Below are positions 50,201 through 54,157 of a stretch of DNA of 64,000 bases, one piece after another (the stretch's first letter is position 1; the number at the start of each line of letters is the position of its first letter). A model generated the notes under the pieces. That model was given only the letters and a program-made list of their open reading frames with translations. It had not been told where the DNA came from and made no database searches. Both the position numbers and the translations under genes were made by a program. Origin of the DNA: Incurvaria masculella (taxonomy: Eukaryota; Arthropoda; Insecta; Lepidoptera; Incurvariidae). The stretch covers positions 22,501 through 86,500 of the forward strand of contig OX335651.1 of NCBI GenBank assembly GCA_946894095.1, read 5' to 3'.

Positions 50201-50632
50201 TTCTGCAAAGTGCATTATATCGCATACAATTTCATAAAAAGAATATTTGGCCGTGTTGCTCCGCTGCAGCGTAGTTAGGCCTAGTGCGGTCTGACCTTTA
50301 TTATTATATTACGCAATCTGTGTTACAGTTACTTTTGTAAGTGATTTAATATAGCAATATTAGTTCAGTCCCTAAAGAGACCAAGTTTTCATGCAATTTA
50401 TTTTCATTTTACCTTTTTTCAGTGAAAAACGTAATGGTTGAACCTTTTCTTTTGTGCGTTCAGCTAGTTTAGCGAATTTCCGGAATTACGAAAATATTAC
50501 CTGCATTTTGTTGATGACTTTCCAACCATCTTCAACTCCTGTTACTCGGATGTAGCGTGTTTGGAGCGGCAGTAAGAGCTGGTCAAGCACCTGCAGCTCG
50601 CCTCGGCTATACTTTATGGATTGTAGACTCAT
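7225..50632 (-). CDS. mtnA: Methylthioribose-1-phosphate isomerase, seven-exon gene
   Basis: Converts 5-methylthioribose-1-phosphate to methylthioribulose-1-phosphate in the cytosolic methionine salvage pathway. Coding exons: 50632-50501, 46135-46037, 37051-36915, 27617-27409, 19386-19223, 12554-12353, 7346-7225. They join without a frame break (132+99+137+209+164+202+122 = 1065 nt, 354 aa, close to animal homologues) and all introns are GT-AG. Family landmarks in order: [11 protein letters not shown] after residue 44, [30 protein letters not shown] with the expected catalytic Cys at 166, [17 protein letters not shown], and [19 protein letters not shown] with the expected catalytic Asp at 253, then [12 protein letters not shown] near the C-terminus. 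It is the gene nearest the telomere and is transcribed towards it. The introns (4.4-9.3 kb) are packed with transposons. Extra tandem copies of exons 5 and 6 lie just downstream of each. Alternative name MRI1. Confidence 0.95.
7673..8285 (-). pseudogene. LINE reverse transcriptase C-terminal fragment (jockey-like)
   Basis: Minus-strand frames encode the end of a non-LTR reverse transcriptase: the thumb-region motif [20 protein letters not shown], then [17 protein letters not shown], and a C-terminus ending [13 protein letters not shown] frameshift separates the two parts. It lies in mtnA intron 6 as a 5'-truncated copy. Confidence 0.8.
8330..8520 (+). pseudogene. Internally deleted jockey-type LINE fragment
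   Basis: The ORF joins a typical jockey endonuclease tail ([18 protein letters not shown]) to a pre-RT segment ([18 protein letters not shown]). These are normally far apart, so the middle is deleted. A Helitron abuts directly on the right. Confidence 0.55.
8531..9112 (+). mobile_element. Non-autonomous Helitron
   Basis: The 3' end has the Helitron signature: a GC hairpin (GCCCGTGC...ACGGGC) followed by TGCTAG, then T in the flank. The 5' region (ATTATATAAAGAGGAAAGG) matches the copy at 58905. No Rep/helicase coding remains. The 5' boundary is approximate. Confidence 0.8.
9304..9998 (+). repeat. tRNA-derived SINE with a LINE tail inserted
   Basis: The head has a tRNA-like A box (TAGCATAGTGGCG) and B box (GGGTTCAATTCC). 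The body matches 14331-14690 and the 3' end is GGTTGCATAAAAAAAAAC. The middle (about 9530-9790) is foreign. It reads as a LINE reverse-transcriptase C-terminus with [20 protein letters not shown] and is interrupted by stops. Confidence 0.8.
9999..11105. other. AT-rich intron sequence, nothing recognised
   Basis: 10000-10380 is strongly AT-rich. 10510-10540 has a short CCG/GCC run. I recognise no gene or element up to the start of the 169-bp array. Confidence 0.5.
11106..12352 (-). repeat. Tandem array of mtnA exon-6 pseudo-exons, 169-bp period
   Basis: Seven copies plus a partial one lie immediately downstream (minus sense) of genuine exon 6. Each unit holds the 3' part of exon 6, identical from GACCACATCAAC to the donor and beyond, and a diverged 5' part. 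The 5' part still reads [16 protein letters not shown] against [17 protein letters not shown] in the true exon, then loses frame by a roughly 10-nt deletion. 169 is not a multiple of 3, so the copies cannot be read through in frame. A C variant at about 11819 and 12326, 507 bp apart, shows a three-unit higher-order repeat. Confidence 0.95.
12353..12554 (-). CDS. mtnA: mtnA exon 6 (residues 248-315), catalytic Asp
   Basis: Acceptor CATTGCAG|GTGGCA; donor CACCAG|GTTCGC, phase 1, a weak donor. It encodes [18 protein letters not shown] and [20 protein letters not shown]. Asp253 aligns with the family's catalytic Asp. It is the only copy with an intact 5' half. Seven frameshifted partial copies follow to the left. 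Confidence 0.92.
12780..12905 (-). pseudogene. Mariner-like transposase C-terminal relic
   Basis: The minus strand reads a mariner C-terminus ([20 protein letters not shown], then DGCYFEGE). Only the tail survives, in mtnA intron 5. Confidence 0.65.
12952..13284 (+). pseudogene. LINE reverse transcriptase C-terminal fragment
   Basis: The plus-strand frame contains [20 protein letters not shown] and [14 protein letters not shown], followed by RMCQLYND. This is the post-RT C-terminal domain of jockey/CR1-type LINEs. It ends in a T-rich stretch. Confidence 0.75.
13300..14330. other. Intron sequence, nothing recognised
   Basis: No gene is supported. A small inverted pair (GTCATCCGCTA near 13660 and TAGCGGATGAC near 13717) could form a hairpin. 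Confidence 0.45.
14331..14690 (+). repeat. Full-length tRNA-derived SINE
   Basis: About 360 bp. A box TAGCCTAGTGG at 14334-14344 and a B-box-like GGGTTCAAATGC about 35 bp on mark a Pol III tRNA-like head. Then come the family body and the 3' end (GGTTGCATAAATATAAAAAA). This is the best reference copy of the family in the window. Confidence 0.88.
14700..16370. other. Intron sequence, nothing recognised
   Basis: AT-rich mtnA intron 5. Frames at 15441-15638 and 15763-16032 have no recognisable family and atypical composition; I do not call them genes. Confidence 0.45.
16374..16985 (-). pseudogene. Mariner transposase, internally deleted
   Basis: Two minus-strand frames encode a mariner N-terminal helix-turn-helix ([15 protein letters not shown], then [12 protein letters not shown]) and the C-terminal catalytic part ([30 protein letters not shown]). 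The central part with the first catalytic Asp (TGDE block) is missing and the two parts are out of phase, so it is inactive. Confidence 0.85.
17217..17345 (-). repeat. Interspersed repeat, inverted copy of 46425-46562
   Basis: About 130 bp (TTTCGTTGAGCGTACAAGCG ... GCGGGGAAGGCGCGGACGCA) matches 46425-46562 in reverse orientation. The family is unclassified. It is GC-richer than its surroundings. Confidence 0.7.
17350..17525 (+). pseudogene. LINE reverse transcriptase tail fragment
   Basis: Reads [20 protein letters not shown] and NSRACMK, matching the C-terminal GRPRKTYxxQI...STRNRRACMK module of lepidopteran LINE-type RTs, also seen at 56465. It runs directly into the leftmost unit of the 228-bp array. 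Confidence 0.6.
17526..19222 (-). repeat. Tandem array of mtnA exon-5 copies, 228-bp period
   Basis: Downstream (minus sense) of genuine exon 5 lie seven further copies with donors at 17621, 17849, 18077, 18305, 18533, 18761 and 18989; the true donor is at 19217. Each unit carries the exon from RLTAYEL to GADR, the donor GTGCGT, and about 100 bp of following intron. It lacks the acceptor and [10 protein letters not shown]. Copies are nearly identical (single changes near 18962 and 19016). Since 228 = 3 x 76 and there is no stop, the exon frame runs open from exon 5 through all copies to a stop near 17441. Confidence 0.96.
19223..19386 (-). CDS. mtnA: mtnA exon 5 (residues 193-247), genuine copy
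   Basis: Acceptor GGTTACAG|AGCACG; donor GACAGG|GTGCGT. It encodes [17 protein letters not shown], then the helix and strand ending VVVGADR. This is the only copy that includes the acceptor and the [10 protein letters not shown] segment, so it is taken as the functional exon. Seven partial copies follow to the left. Confidence 0.92.
19636..20179 (+). mobile_element. piggyBac-type MITE with TTAA target duplication
   Basis: TTAA at 19632-19635 and 20180-20183 flank near-perfect terminal inverted repeats (GGCGGCCCAACCCG at left, CGGGTTGGGCCACC at right). It is 544 bp with no coding. Related copies: 48340-48850 (reverse) and a fragment at 57030. Confidence 0.82.
20699..20900 (+). repeat. Lepidopteran GGGTTCCGTAC / CTTGGCCGG repeat, 3'-truncated
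   Basis: Begins AGGGTTCCGTACTTAAAGGG and contains the CCGTCCGACCGTCCGTCTG block and TGTATCTCATGAA. It lacks the GCACTTGGCCGGTTTTT end seen in the copy at 61773. Other copies are at 35219, 47316 and 48888. Confidence 0.75.
22310..23866 (+). mobile_element. Chimeric non-autonomous Helitron
   Basis: The 5' part (GTATAAAACAAAGTCGCTTT ... ACTACGCAACGGATTTTGATG) is a different Helitron family from 8531. From about 22750 the sequence matches the copy at 58905-61492 to the shared 3' hairpin and TGCTAG end at 23866. It carries a hairpin insertion at 23392-23512 and provides the empty site for the mariner at 59649. Confidence 0.75.
23392..23512 (+). mobile_element. Hairpin insertion, family H, copy 1
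   Basis: 121 bp between direct repeats TAATAACAGTTAA (23379-23391 and 23513-23525). The left arm (ACATGTTTGAAAAATGTTAC) is repeated inverted on the right, followed by a tail (GTCTAACGACCGCGGTAATC). Same-site copy at 61054 inside the related Helitron. Confidence 0.85.
24320..25898 (+). pseudogene. LINE reverse transcriptase, frameshifted
   Basis: Successive plus-strand frames give a pre-RT region (24326-25000), RT motifs [20 protein letters not shown] and [10 protein letters not shown] (25038-25373), then [20 protein letters not shown] and the catalytic FADD box, and a post-RT segment with [20 protein letters not shown]. At least three frame breaks and one in-frame stop make it inactive. It is cut at 25899 by a palindromic-element relic. 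Confidence 0.88.
25899..26310 (+). repeat. Half copy related to the palindrome at 38353
   Basis: Begins CAAGGTGGTCCAAAAATCGT followed by GGACCAAACGA, resembling the left terminus of the 38353 palindrome (CAGGGTGTCCCGTAAGTAGT). It also shares AAAAAATGTACTAC and a similar loop. The opposite arm is missing. Confidence 0.5.
26694..27232. mobile_element. MITE with about 115-bp terminal inverted repeats
   Basis: The left end (GGAGGTCGCGACAAAAATGG) is mirrored by the right end (CCAAAAATGTCGTGACCTCC). The arms continue inward through CCCAAGTGGTTGCG and its partner. A second copy in reverse orientation is at 39652-40118. No ORF. Confidence 0.7.
27409..27617 (-). CDS. mtnA: mtnA exon 4 (residues 123-193), catalytic Cys
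   Basis: Acceptor GGTTTTAG|CTTCATC; donor CTCG|GTGGGT, phase 1. It carries [12 protein letters not shown] and [19 protein letters not shown]. Cys166 of this protein aligns with the catalytic cysteine of the family. The exon is GC-rich against AT-rich introns. Confidence 0.93.
27683..27835. repeat. GC-rich segment beside mtnA exon 4, unclassified
   Basis: About 150 bp much richer in G+C than the surrounding intron, ending abruptly near 27835. It may be a SINE or a divergent insertion; no second copy was seen in the window. Confidence 0.35.
28137..29690 (-). pseudogene. Tc1-like transposase, interrupted by hAT
   Basis: Minus-strand fragments in order from 29690: N-terminal DNA-binding part, [28 protein letters not shown]. 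After the hAT gap come [20 protein letters not shown], a DSAPAHKAR block, [16 protein letters not shown] and a C-terminal [19 protein letters not shown]. Frame breaks and stops throughout make it inactive. It lies in mtnA intron 3. Confidence 0.85.
28591..29274 (+). mobile_element. hAT element with 8-bp target duplication
   Basis: CTGCAGCC at 28583-28590 and 29275-29282 flanks a 684-bp element. Its termini are TAGGGAATGC and GCATTCCCTA, followed by subterminal CCCGCGGGATC palindromes. Only the C-terminal hAT dimerisation region remains ([20 protein letters not shown], then [18 protein letters not shown], ending 28957). It is non-autonomous and inserted in a Tc1 copy. Confidence 0.92.
29640..30290 (+). 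pseudogene. Jockey-type LINE ORF1 (Gag-like) fragment
   Basis: The plus strand reads a jockey ORF1 core ([37 protein letters not shown]). In another frame it has zinc-knuckle pieces ([23 protein letters not shown]). The frame breaks at about 30050. Confidence 0.75.
30655..31190 (+). pseudogene. Gypsy-type LTR retrotransposon Gag fragment
   Basis: A Gag-like stretch ([18 protein letters not shown], then [13 protein letters not shown]) precedes an ORF with [12 protein letters not shown] (last Cys lost) and an intact CCHC knuckle [14 protein letters not shown]. Frame breaks lie between the parts. Probably the same element family as the pol relic at 36058. Confidence 0.75.
31298..32446 (+). mobile_element. 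Internally deleted relative of the 42625 element
   Basis: Starts CTAGCTACGGTACTCGGCTC and reaches GTTATGGAGGAACATACATA plus an (ACAT)n expansion. It continues through AACTGATTTCTAAAAATC and ends CAGATTTATTATTAGTATAG. Start, interior order and end match 42625-45892, but the reverse-transcriptase body is absent. Confidence 0.7.
32153..32314 (+). repeat. (ACAT)n microsatellite
   Basis: About 160 bp of ACAT repeats with a few ACTT interruptions, inside the 31298 element. The homologous position in the 42625 element has only a short (ACAT) run, so the expansion is local. Confidence 0.97.
32451..32520 (-). pseudogene. tRNA-like fragment
   Basis: The minus strand begins GTCGGGATAGCTCAGTTGGT and continues TAGAGCAGTGGACATGTAAT, a good tRNA acceptor/D-arm with an A box. 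The T arm and B box are not recognisable, so it is a degenerate tRNA or SINE head, not a gene. Confidence 0.45.
32530..33610. other. Intron sequence, nothing recognised
   Basis: Mostly AT-rich. 33295-33440 is a locally GC-rich, CpG-containing patch with no ORF or repeat I recognise. Confidence 0.45.
33612..33885 (-). repeat. tRNA-derived SINE, reverse orientation
   Basis: The reverse complement carries the SINE 3' body (TTCAATGTAGCC-type block, CTGGCATGGCAC, CATGTGGTATG) and the CCCGCCCGGG block. The tRNA head is missing. Confidence 0.75.
34045..34740 (-). pseudogene. LINE reverse transcriptase C-terminal fragment
   Basis: An uninterrupted minus-strand frame of about 230 codons: [37 protein letters not shown], then [20 protein letters not shown] and a C-terminus with RNATIARDL. 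This is the RT thumb and C-terminus of a jockey/I-type LINE. It is markedly GC-richer than the neighbourhood, which suggests a younger insertion or a different source family. 5'-truncated. Confidence 0.85.
35219..35320 (-). repeat. GGGTTCCGTAC-type repeat fragment
   Basis: The reverse complement starts AGGGTTCCGTACCCAAAGGG and includes the CCGTCCGTCCGTCTGTCACA block. 3'-truncated copy of the family at 61773. Confidence 0.75.
35321..35859. other. Intron sequence, nothing recognised
   Basis: No ORF of note and no repeat family that I recognise. Confidence 0.4.
35860..36055 (-). repeat. AACCGACTTC-terminal interspersed repeat
   Basis: The minus strand begins TTAACCGACTTCGAAAAAAA and GAGGTTCTCAATTCGTCGGA, then an A/T-rich body with AATCGGTT-type blocks. 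Same family as the termini at 21468, 24068 and 49000. Confidence 0.65.
36058..36510 (+). pseudogene. Gypsy-type retrotransposon RT/RNase H fragment
   Basis: The plus strand gives the RT-RNase H junction of a gypsy-like Pol: [20 protein letters not shown], then [20 protein letters not shown] and [20 protein letters not shown]. Stops and an AALLLE block follow; no integrase or LTR is seen. Inactive. Confidence 0.85.
36915..37051 (-). CDS. mtnA: mtnA exon 3 (residues 78-123)
   Basis: Acceptor TTTTCAG|ATTGAAGG; donor GGGGAC|GTGAGT, phase 2. It contains the family motif [12 protein letters not shown] followed by LAADEL. The split codon AC|C gives Thr123. Confidence 0.93.
37271..37478 (+). mobile_element. 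Hairpin insertion, family H, copy 2
   Basis: 208 bp between direct repeats CAATGCAACTGA (37259-37270 and 37479-37490). Inverted arms (GTTACGGCTTTTCACGCGG ... CCGCGTGAAAAGCCGTAAC) surround a loop with CATTCAGCCCATTGTCAAGG. The tail is GTCTAACGACCGCAGTAATC. The loop is inverted relative to the 47029 copy. Confidence 0.88.
37560..38090 (+). pseudogene. LINE reverse transcriptase C-terminal fragment
   Basis: The plus strand reads [52 protein letters not shown] and [14 protein letters not shown], the C-terminal half of an RTE/Dong-like LINE RT. It ends in frame-broken tail sequence and an (ATT)n run near 38198. Confidence 0.75.
38353..39335. mobile_element. 983-bp foldback element with about 390-bp arms
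   Basis: Termini CAGGGTGTCCCGTAAGTAGT and its inverse (ending CGGGACACCCTG) are flanked by TATA on both sides. The arms (38353 to about 38745 and about 38955-39335) are close to perfect inverted copies around a roughly 200-bp loop. No ORF. A diverged half copy lies at 25899. Confidence 0.92.
39652..40118. mobile_element. MITE, second copy of the 26694 family
   Basis: Reverse complement of 26694-27232 over most of its length, with one terminal repeat truncated at 39652. The other end reads CATTTTTGTCGCGACCTCC at 40118. Confidence 0.7.
40330..40690 (+). pseudogene. Penelope-like element RT fragment
   Basis: The plus strand reads [20 protein letters not shown], then [14 protein letters not shown] remnants before [20 protein letters not shown] and ITFTMEI. 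These are in the order of Penelope-like reverse transcriptases. Frame breaks throughout. Confidence 0.65.
41243..42231 (+). pseudogene. LINE reverse transcriptase C-terminus split by a hairpin
   Basis: Reads [23 protein letters not shown]-type and KKAVRII-type motifs. After the 41667-41939 insertion it resumes in frame with [19 protein letters not shown], and it ends near [18 protein letters not shown]. One frameshift lies near 41500. The exact resumption of frame after the duplicated target proves the insertion was secondary. Confidence 0.85.
41667..41939 (+). mobile_element. Hairpin insertion with 15-bp target duplication, second family
   Basis: 273 bp between direct repeats ATATATTTATATCAT (41652-41666 and 41940-41954). 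Arms GTCTACCTAGAGAAACAATA ... TATTGGTTCTGTAGGCAGAC contain (AATA)n-type tracts. They enclose a loop with GCCCCCTCTTGTGTCG and are followed by a roughly 55-nt unpaired tail. Confidence 0.88.
43480..45727 (+). pseudogene. CR1/jockey-type LINE ORF2
   Basis: The 5' part (43457-44216) is split over three frames and includes [20 protein letters not shown]. The main RT frame (44343-45380) has [25 protein letters not shown] and LFADDTTFF, giving an intact catalytic FADD box, then [20 protein letters not shown] tail interrupts it at about 45320-45430, and the C-terminus resumes at 45440 ([13 protein letters not shown]) to end ...IKKLLVL at 45727. No endonuclease domain remains. Confidence 0.9.
45320..45430 (+). 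repeat. SINE 3' end inserted in the LINE ORF
   Basis: TCCTGGCATGGCACCTAGTT ... GTGGTGTGTTGGGCTAATAC ... and an A-rich tail match the 3' end of the 14331 SINE. It is 5'-truncated at insertion. Confidence 0.8.
46037..46135 (-). CDS. mtnA: mtnA exon 2 (residues 45-77)
   Basis: Acceptor ...TTGCAG then GTC CGA GGT; donor GAA|GTGAGT. It encodes [20 protein letters not shown], the substrate-phosphate region of the family, then [13 protein letters not shown]. Phase 0 on both sides. Confidence 0.93.
46425..46562 (+). repeat. Interspersed repeat, second copy (see 17217)
   Basis: Reverse complement of 17217-17345 (CGCGCCTTCCCCGCAGCCAT ... CAACGAAATAGTTAGGTAGT). Unclassified. Confidence 0.7.
47029..47238 (+). 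mobile_element. Hairpin insertion, family H, copy 3
   Basis: 210 bp between direct repeats CAGAATTC (47021-47028 and 47239-47246), splitting the LINE ORF1 finger. Arms GTTACGGCTGTTCACGCGAC ... GCCGCGTGAAAAGCCGTAAC; tail GTCTAACGACCGCGGTAATC. The loop (CCTTGACAATGGGCTGAATG) is inverted relative to the 37271 copy. Confidence 0.88.
47316..47529 (-). repeat. GGGTTCCGTAC / CTTGGCCGG repeat, reverse
   Basis: The reverse complement runs from AGGGTTCTGTACCCAAAGGG to GACTCGCACTTGGCCGGTTT. It sits inside the LINE ORF1 relic. Confidence 0.8.
48340..48850 (-). mobile_element. piggyBac-type MITE, second copy
   Basis: Reverse complement of the 19636 element over most of its length (shared CCGAAAGTTCGAATTTTTCG, GTCTGATGACC). 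The right end reads CCGGGTTGGGCC but its TTAA is no longer clean. Confidence 0.75.
48888..49068 (+). repeat. Short GGGTTCCGTAC repeat plus AACCGACTTC repeat
   Basis: A shortened copy of the 61773 family ends GCACTTGGCCGGTTTTT at 48995. It is followed directly by AACCGACTTCAGAAAAAGGA, another repeat terminus. A third fragment (CCCTTTGGGTACGGAACCCT) lies near 49380. Confidence 0.7.
49069..49929. other. Intron 1 sequence, nothing recognised
   Basis: No supported gene. A short plus-strand frame at 49750 has no recognisable family. Confidence 0.4.
49930..50215 (+). repeat. tRNA-derived SINE, internally deleted
   Basis: Head with GCCTAGTGGCGCGGGAACTT (A box) and GGGTTCAAATCC (B box), then the body to CAGTTCAATGTAGCCGTG. 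The 3' half is replaced. Confidence 0.8.
50501..50632 (-). CDS. mtnA: mtnA exon 1 (residues 1-44)
   Basis: Starts ATG AGT CTA CAA at 50632 and ends AAA ATG CAG before donor GTAATA. It encodes the family N-terminus ([20 protein letters not shown], then [13 protein letters not shown]). The start is the only Met giving a family-length N-terminus. The upstream TCAGTG on the minus strand (50648-50653) could be an initiator, implying a very short 5' UTR. Confidence 0.93.
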
Positions 50633-50671
50633 TTTGATCAGATGTCTCACTGAAAAGCGAGCTAGTTTCCA

Positions 50672-51150
50672 ATGCCGATCAAATTCAGCTTAACTCCCCC
50701 AAATAGAAGAGTGTTCACGCCGCCCTATTCTACCCACGTGTACATATCAATGTCATCCGCTGTAGATAACGATGTGATAACCACAGAACATATATGCAAA
50801 GAATATAATAAAGAATATAATATATCTGGTGATAACGTAGAAAAAGAAAGCTCCTCTCTGGGTGATAAACAAGCACAGACTATAGATATGACAGATGGAA
50901 AGTGCGGCCGTCAAAGCGTTCGGAGAAGGCGCTGCGCTCCTACATAGAGTGAAGATAAAATAATCGTACTATCCGACAGATAATTACCACTCTTTCCTCA
51001 TAAGAAGCTATGGCAAGAGTGAAAAAGATGACAAGCTGAAGTATAAGGCGTTCAGTAATAGTCTGCTGTATTGTTTTTCGTTACACACCCAAACACAAAA
51101 CAATACAGCTGGCTATGGTACAGCACATCGACCCTGTTTCCACTAAAATG
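50672..51150 (+). pseudogene. Degenerate divergent ORF beside mtnA, unknown
   Basis: A 91-codon frame starts 40 bp from the mtnA start codon in the opposite direction (MPIKFSLTPPNRRVFTPPYS ...). After the stop, neighbouring frames continue with protein-like sequence (RPSKRSEKALRSYIE, SEDKIIVLSDR, DNYHSFLIRSYGKSEKDDKL) until about 51150, as if one longer coding region had taken three small indels. I do not recognise the family. It could instead be a first exon with chance open frames. It may share a bidirectional promoter with mtnA. Confidence 0.35.
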
Positions 51151-52169
51151 TGACATTTGCAATGTTTGTTTTAACATCAGCGATCAACGTAATGATTAAG
51201 TTTTGTGCAACGCAAAATTTGCGTATTCAGGCCTTAATCATACTTTGACGGTGATGTTGCCAGTGAATCATTACGCCCCGGTTGCAAGAAGAGACGGCTG
51301 AGTTAATCAATGGTCAAACACGTTACTTTTAATGAATCGCATGGAGTTCCTTCCATACTGTCCACACAAAGTGACGTGTTTAGTCATACGTTGACGTTGA
51401 TTTTGATATTTGGTCCTTTCGTGCACTCGCCCCTTCGTTGATCGCTGATCTTAAACACTCCCGACCCATTCATCACGGTCAAAATCACGATCAAATAATA
51501 ATTTAAAGTATCAAAAGTGACTATTTTTACATTTTTGCAGTCTTATTGGACCTTAAATAATAGGCAAACGTCGATATAATCATTGAAATACAATGCTTTG
51601 TTTTTCATAATGATTAGCCTGACCCTCGGTTCCACAGATTAAAAATTTCGGCGCTATATCTTTGTATTCTGTGGTGCTACCAATAGCTGATAGCAAGCTG
51701 ACATATTTAATTTTTATTAATCATTTTGTTATTTTGCACACACTTAGATACGTCAATTAAAAAATACTACCAGTGTAAGACCAGTGTCAGCTATAGATAG
51801 GCTTCGTCCAAATAAAAAACATACAAAATCCAAACCCAAATAATAAAAGCAATTAAAACCTATTTAAAATCATTAAAATAGCATTATTTTGAGCGCTAAT
51901 AGCGTCACCCCGCGGCTCCAAGAGCAACTGTTTTGTTTGCTAGTACGAATGGTTGACGCTAGATGGTGTTTCAATTGTGCCTGTCCCTTTCTGATAATAT
52001 TCTGTGGAAGAAGGACAGTACTATGTCAGCTCAGGCGGTGCTGAGAGTTGCCATACGGAAAACATTTTTGCCGGGGGACTATTTGTGGTCTGACGCCTGT
52101 CAAGCTAACTTTGACGAAAATATTTTACGTGCAACTTAATTTCATATGATGAGCGATTAGCCAACGTCA

Positions 52170-53455
52170 GCGTCAAATGTAATCAGTAACGGATAGCATT
52201 ATACGAGGCGTCGTCGACTCGGCCCTAAGGCTCGGACCTCATGATCAGAGCCGGAAGTCTCAGTTCTCACCTAAATTGGCGTTTACGTAACTTCGAAGTT
52301 CCGTAAGAACGTACAAACTCCATACAAGTTTTTACTAGATATTCTGTGGTTTTACTTCTTCAAGCTGTCAAAGTCAAACTCGGACTTCCGATTTGTGTGA
52401 AAACGCGGAGTCGACGTAAACGGCAACGTCGACGTATTTACGGCAACGTTGAGTAAGCTGTCAAATAAAACTCGGACTTCTTACATTTCTCCATACATTT
52501 GAAAACGCCATACGATCGGTTTGCCATAAACGCCAATTTGGTGACAACTGAGACTTCGTGTACTGAATAAAACAGGACGGACGGAATCGAAAACGCAAGT
52601 CCGAAATTTATTTTATGAATAGTCTGTGGAAATGTATGGGTCGGCCCACATGCACTCTCTGATTCCGTACTTCTCGACAAAAAAACATCGCGTGTCGAGG
52701 TTTGAGCGGACGGAATCGGACGAACACGGATTCCGACGCGTCACCGACATATGGCACTGCCTTAGATGAAAAAGGAATGGATAGGGGACTAAAAAAATTT
52801 TACGGTCCGTCAAAAGTAAGCTCGGTCAGCCGATATGCTCTCAGTCGGTGTCAGACGTCAGTGATGAATACAGTTGGGCGAGATTTCAAAGTATCAACAA
52901 AATTTCGTTTTGTGTTGTTGAAAAATATGGAAATAACGCCATAAAGGACAACAAGAGCAATGGAATCACATTCCACGTATAAGTGCAAGCATATTCAGTA
53001 TATTTGTATTTCAGCTGACCTCAAAGTTTCATGAGAATCGCCCGGAGCGGATGTGATCGCACACCAAAATATTATAAATATTTGTTTACAGTGACATCAG
53101 TATACAAAAGTTATCGTACTACGTGTCTATTCACCAAATAAGCCTGCACAAGTGTTATCTAATACCTAACGAACATATAATAGTGTTTAAAACACCAAAA
53201 TACAAAGTGAAAAATAACCTATGCATACATCTAATTTTTAACACGTCCTACTCGTCCTACACACCATTAAATTACTTTGTGACAGACCGTACAGCAATAC
53301 TCGTTAATAATTGAAATAAGACACCTCTCTTTTGCCAAAAATACTGACTTCATTTTAATAAATAGTATTATAGTTTTAGAAATGGTTCTCAAAGGCTGTA
53401 ATAAACATCTACCTATTTTTAGAAAAGCTGCAATGTGGATTATATTTAAGTTTAA
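52170..53455. other. Between the arms: smaller palindromes, no gene
   Basis: 52250-52560 has facing blocks (GGAAGTCTCAGTTCTCACC and GACAACTGAGACTTCG). A short weak frame at 52702-52944 is unassigned. No supported gene. Confidence 0.4.
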
Positions 53456-54157
53456 ATGACTCTAAATAAACACATTTTTAAGATTGGACTGTTAAACGCA
53501 CAATCACTTGGTACAGGTCGAGATGGACTACTAGCTACTATAGAACGGTATAAACCTGACATACTTGCCCTTAATGAGACTTGGCTTCGTAGTGATGAGC
53601 CAACATATGCGCGCGCCCAGGCCGTGCCGGGCTACACACTCCGCAGCTCCCCCCGCACCTGCGCCAGGGGCGGTGGCACCGGTTTCTATATCCGACGAGG
53701 GCTGAGCGTGCGCCCGCGCCCCCACCCCCCCGCCGACCTTGAGCAGTGCTGGCTAGAGGTGAGTGTAGCGGGGGGCGCGCGCCTCGCGCTCGGTACTGCC
53801 TACCGCCCCGCACACGTCTCCATCGATAAGGCACTGGAAGCTCTAGGCGAGTCTATATTGACGCTTCAGTACTGTGCCCATCTGTTCATCGCTGGGGATT
53901 TGAACATTAACTTGCTTTTACCAAATACCAGATTTAGCGACTTTCTAAACCTATACAACTTGAAACAGATGGTGCAAGAACCAACTCGTATTACCGAGAA
54001 CTCCCGATCGCTGTTGGACTTATTATGCACAGACAAACCAAATTTAGTGATAAAAGTGTGCGTTTATCACAAGAAAGACCTGAGCGACCACGCGTGTATA
54101 ATGGCTGACATAAACTTACGGCTAATAGCCCATCATATGAAATTGCGTTGCACGTAA
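53456..54157 (+). pseudogene. LINE ORF2 endonuclease domain (EEP family)
   Basis: An uninterrupted 233-codon frame with the apurinic-type endonuclease motifs in order: GLLNAQSL (Asn), DILALNETWL (catalytic Glu), GTAYRP, AGDLNINLL (GDxN) and LSDHACI (SDH). No reverse transcriptase follows; the frame ends at the right inverted arm. 53600-53830 is strikingly GC-rich. It is a 3'-truncated LINE that may once have been functional as an endonuclease. Confidence 0.85.
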
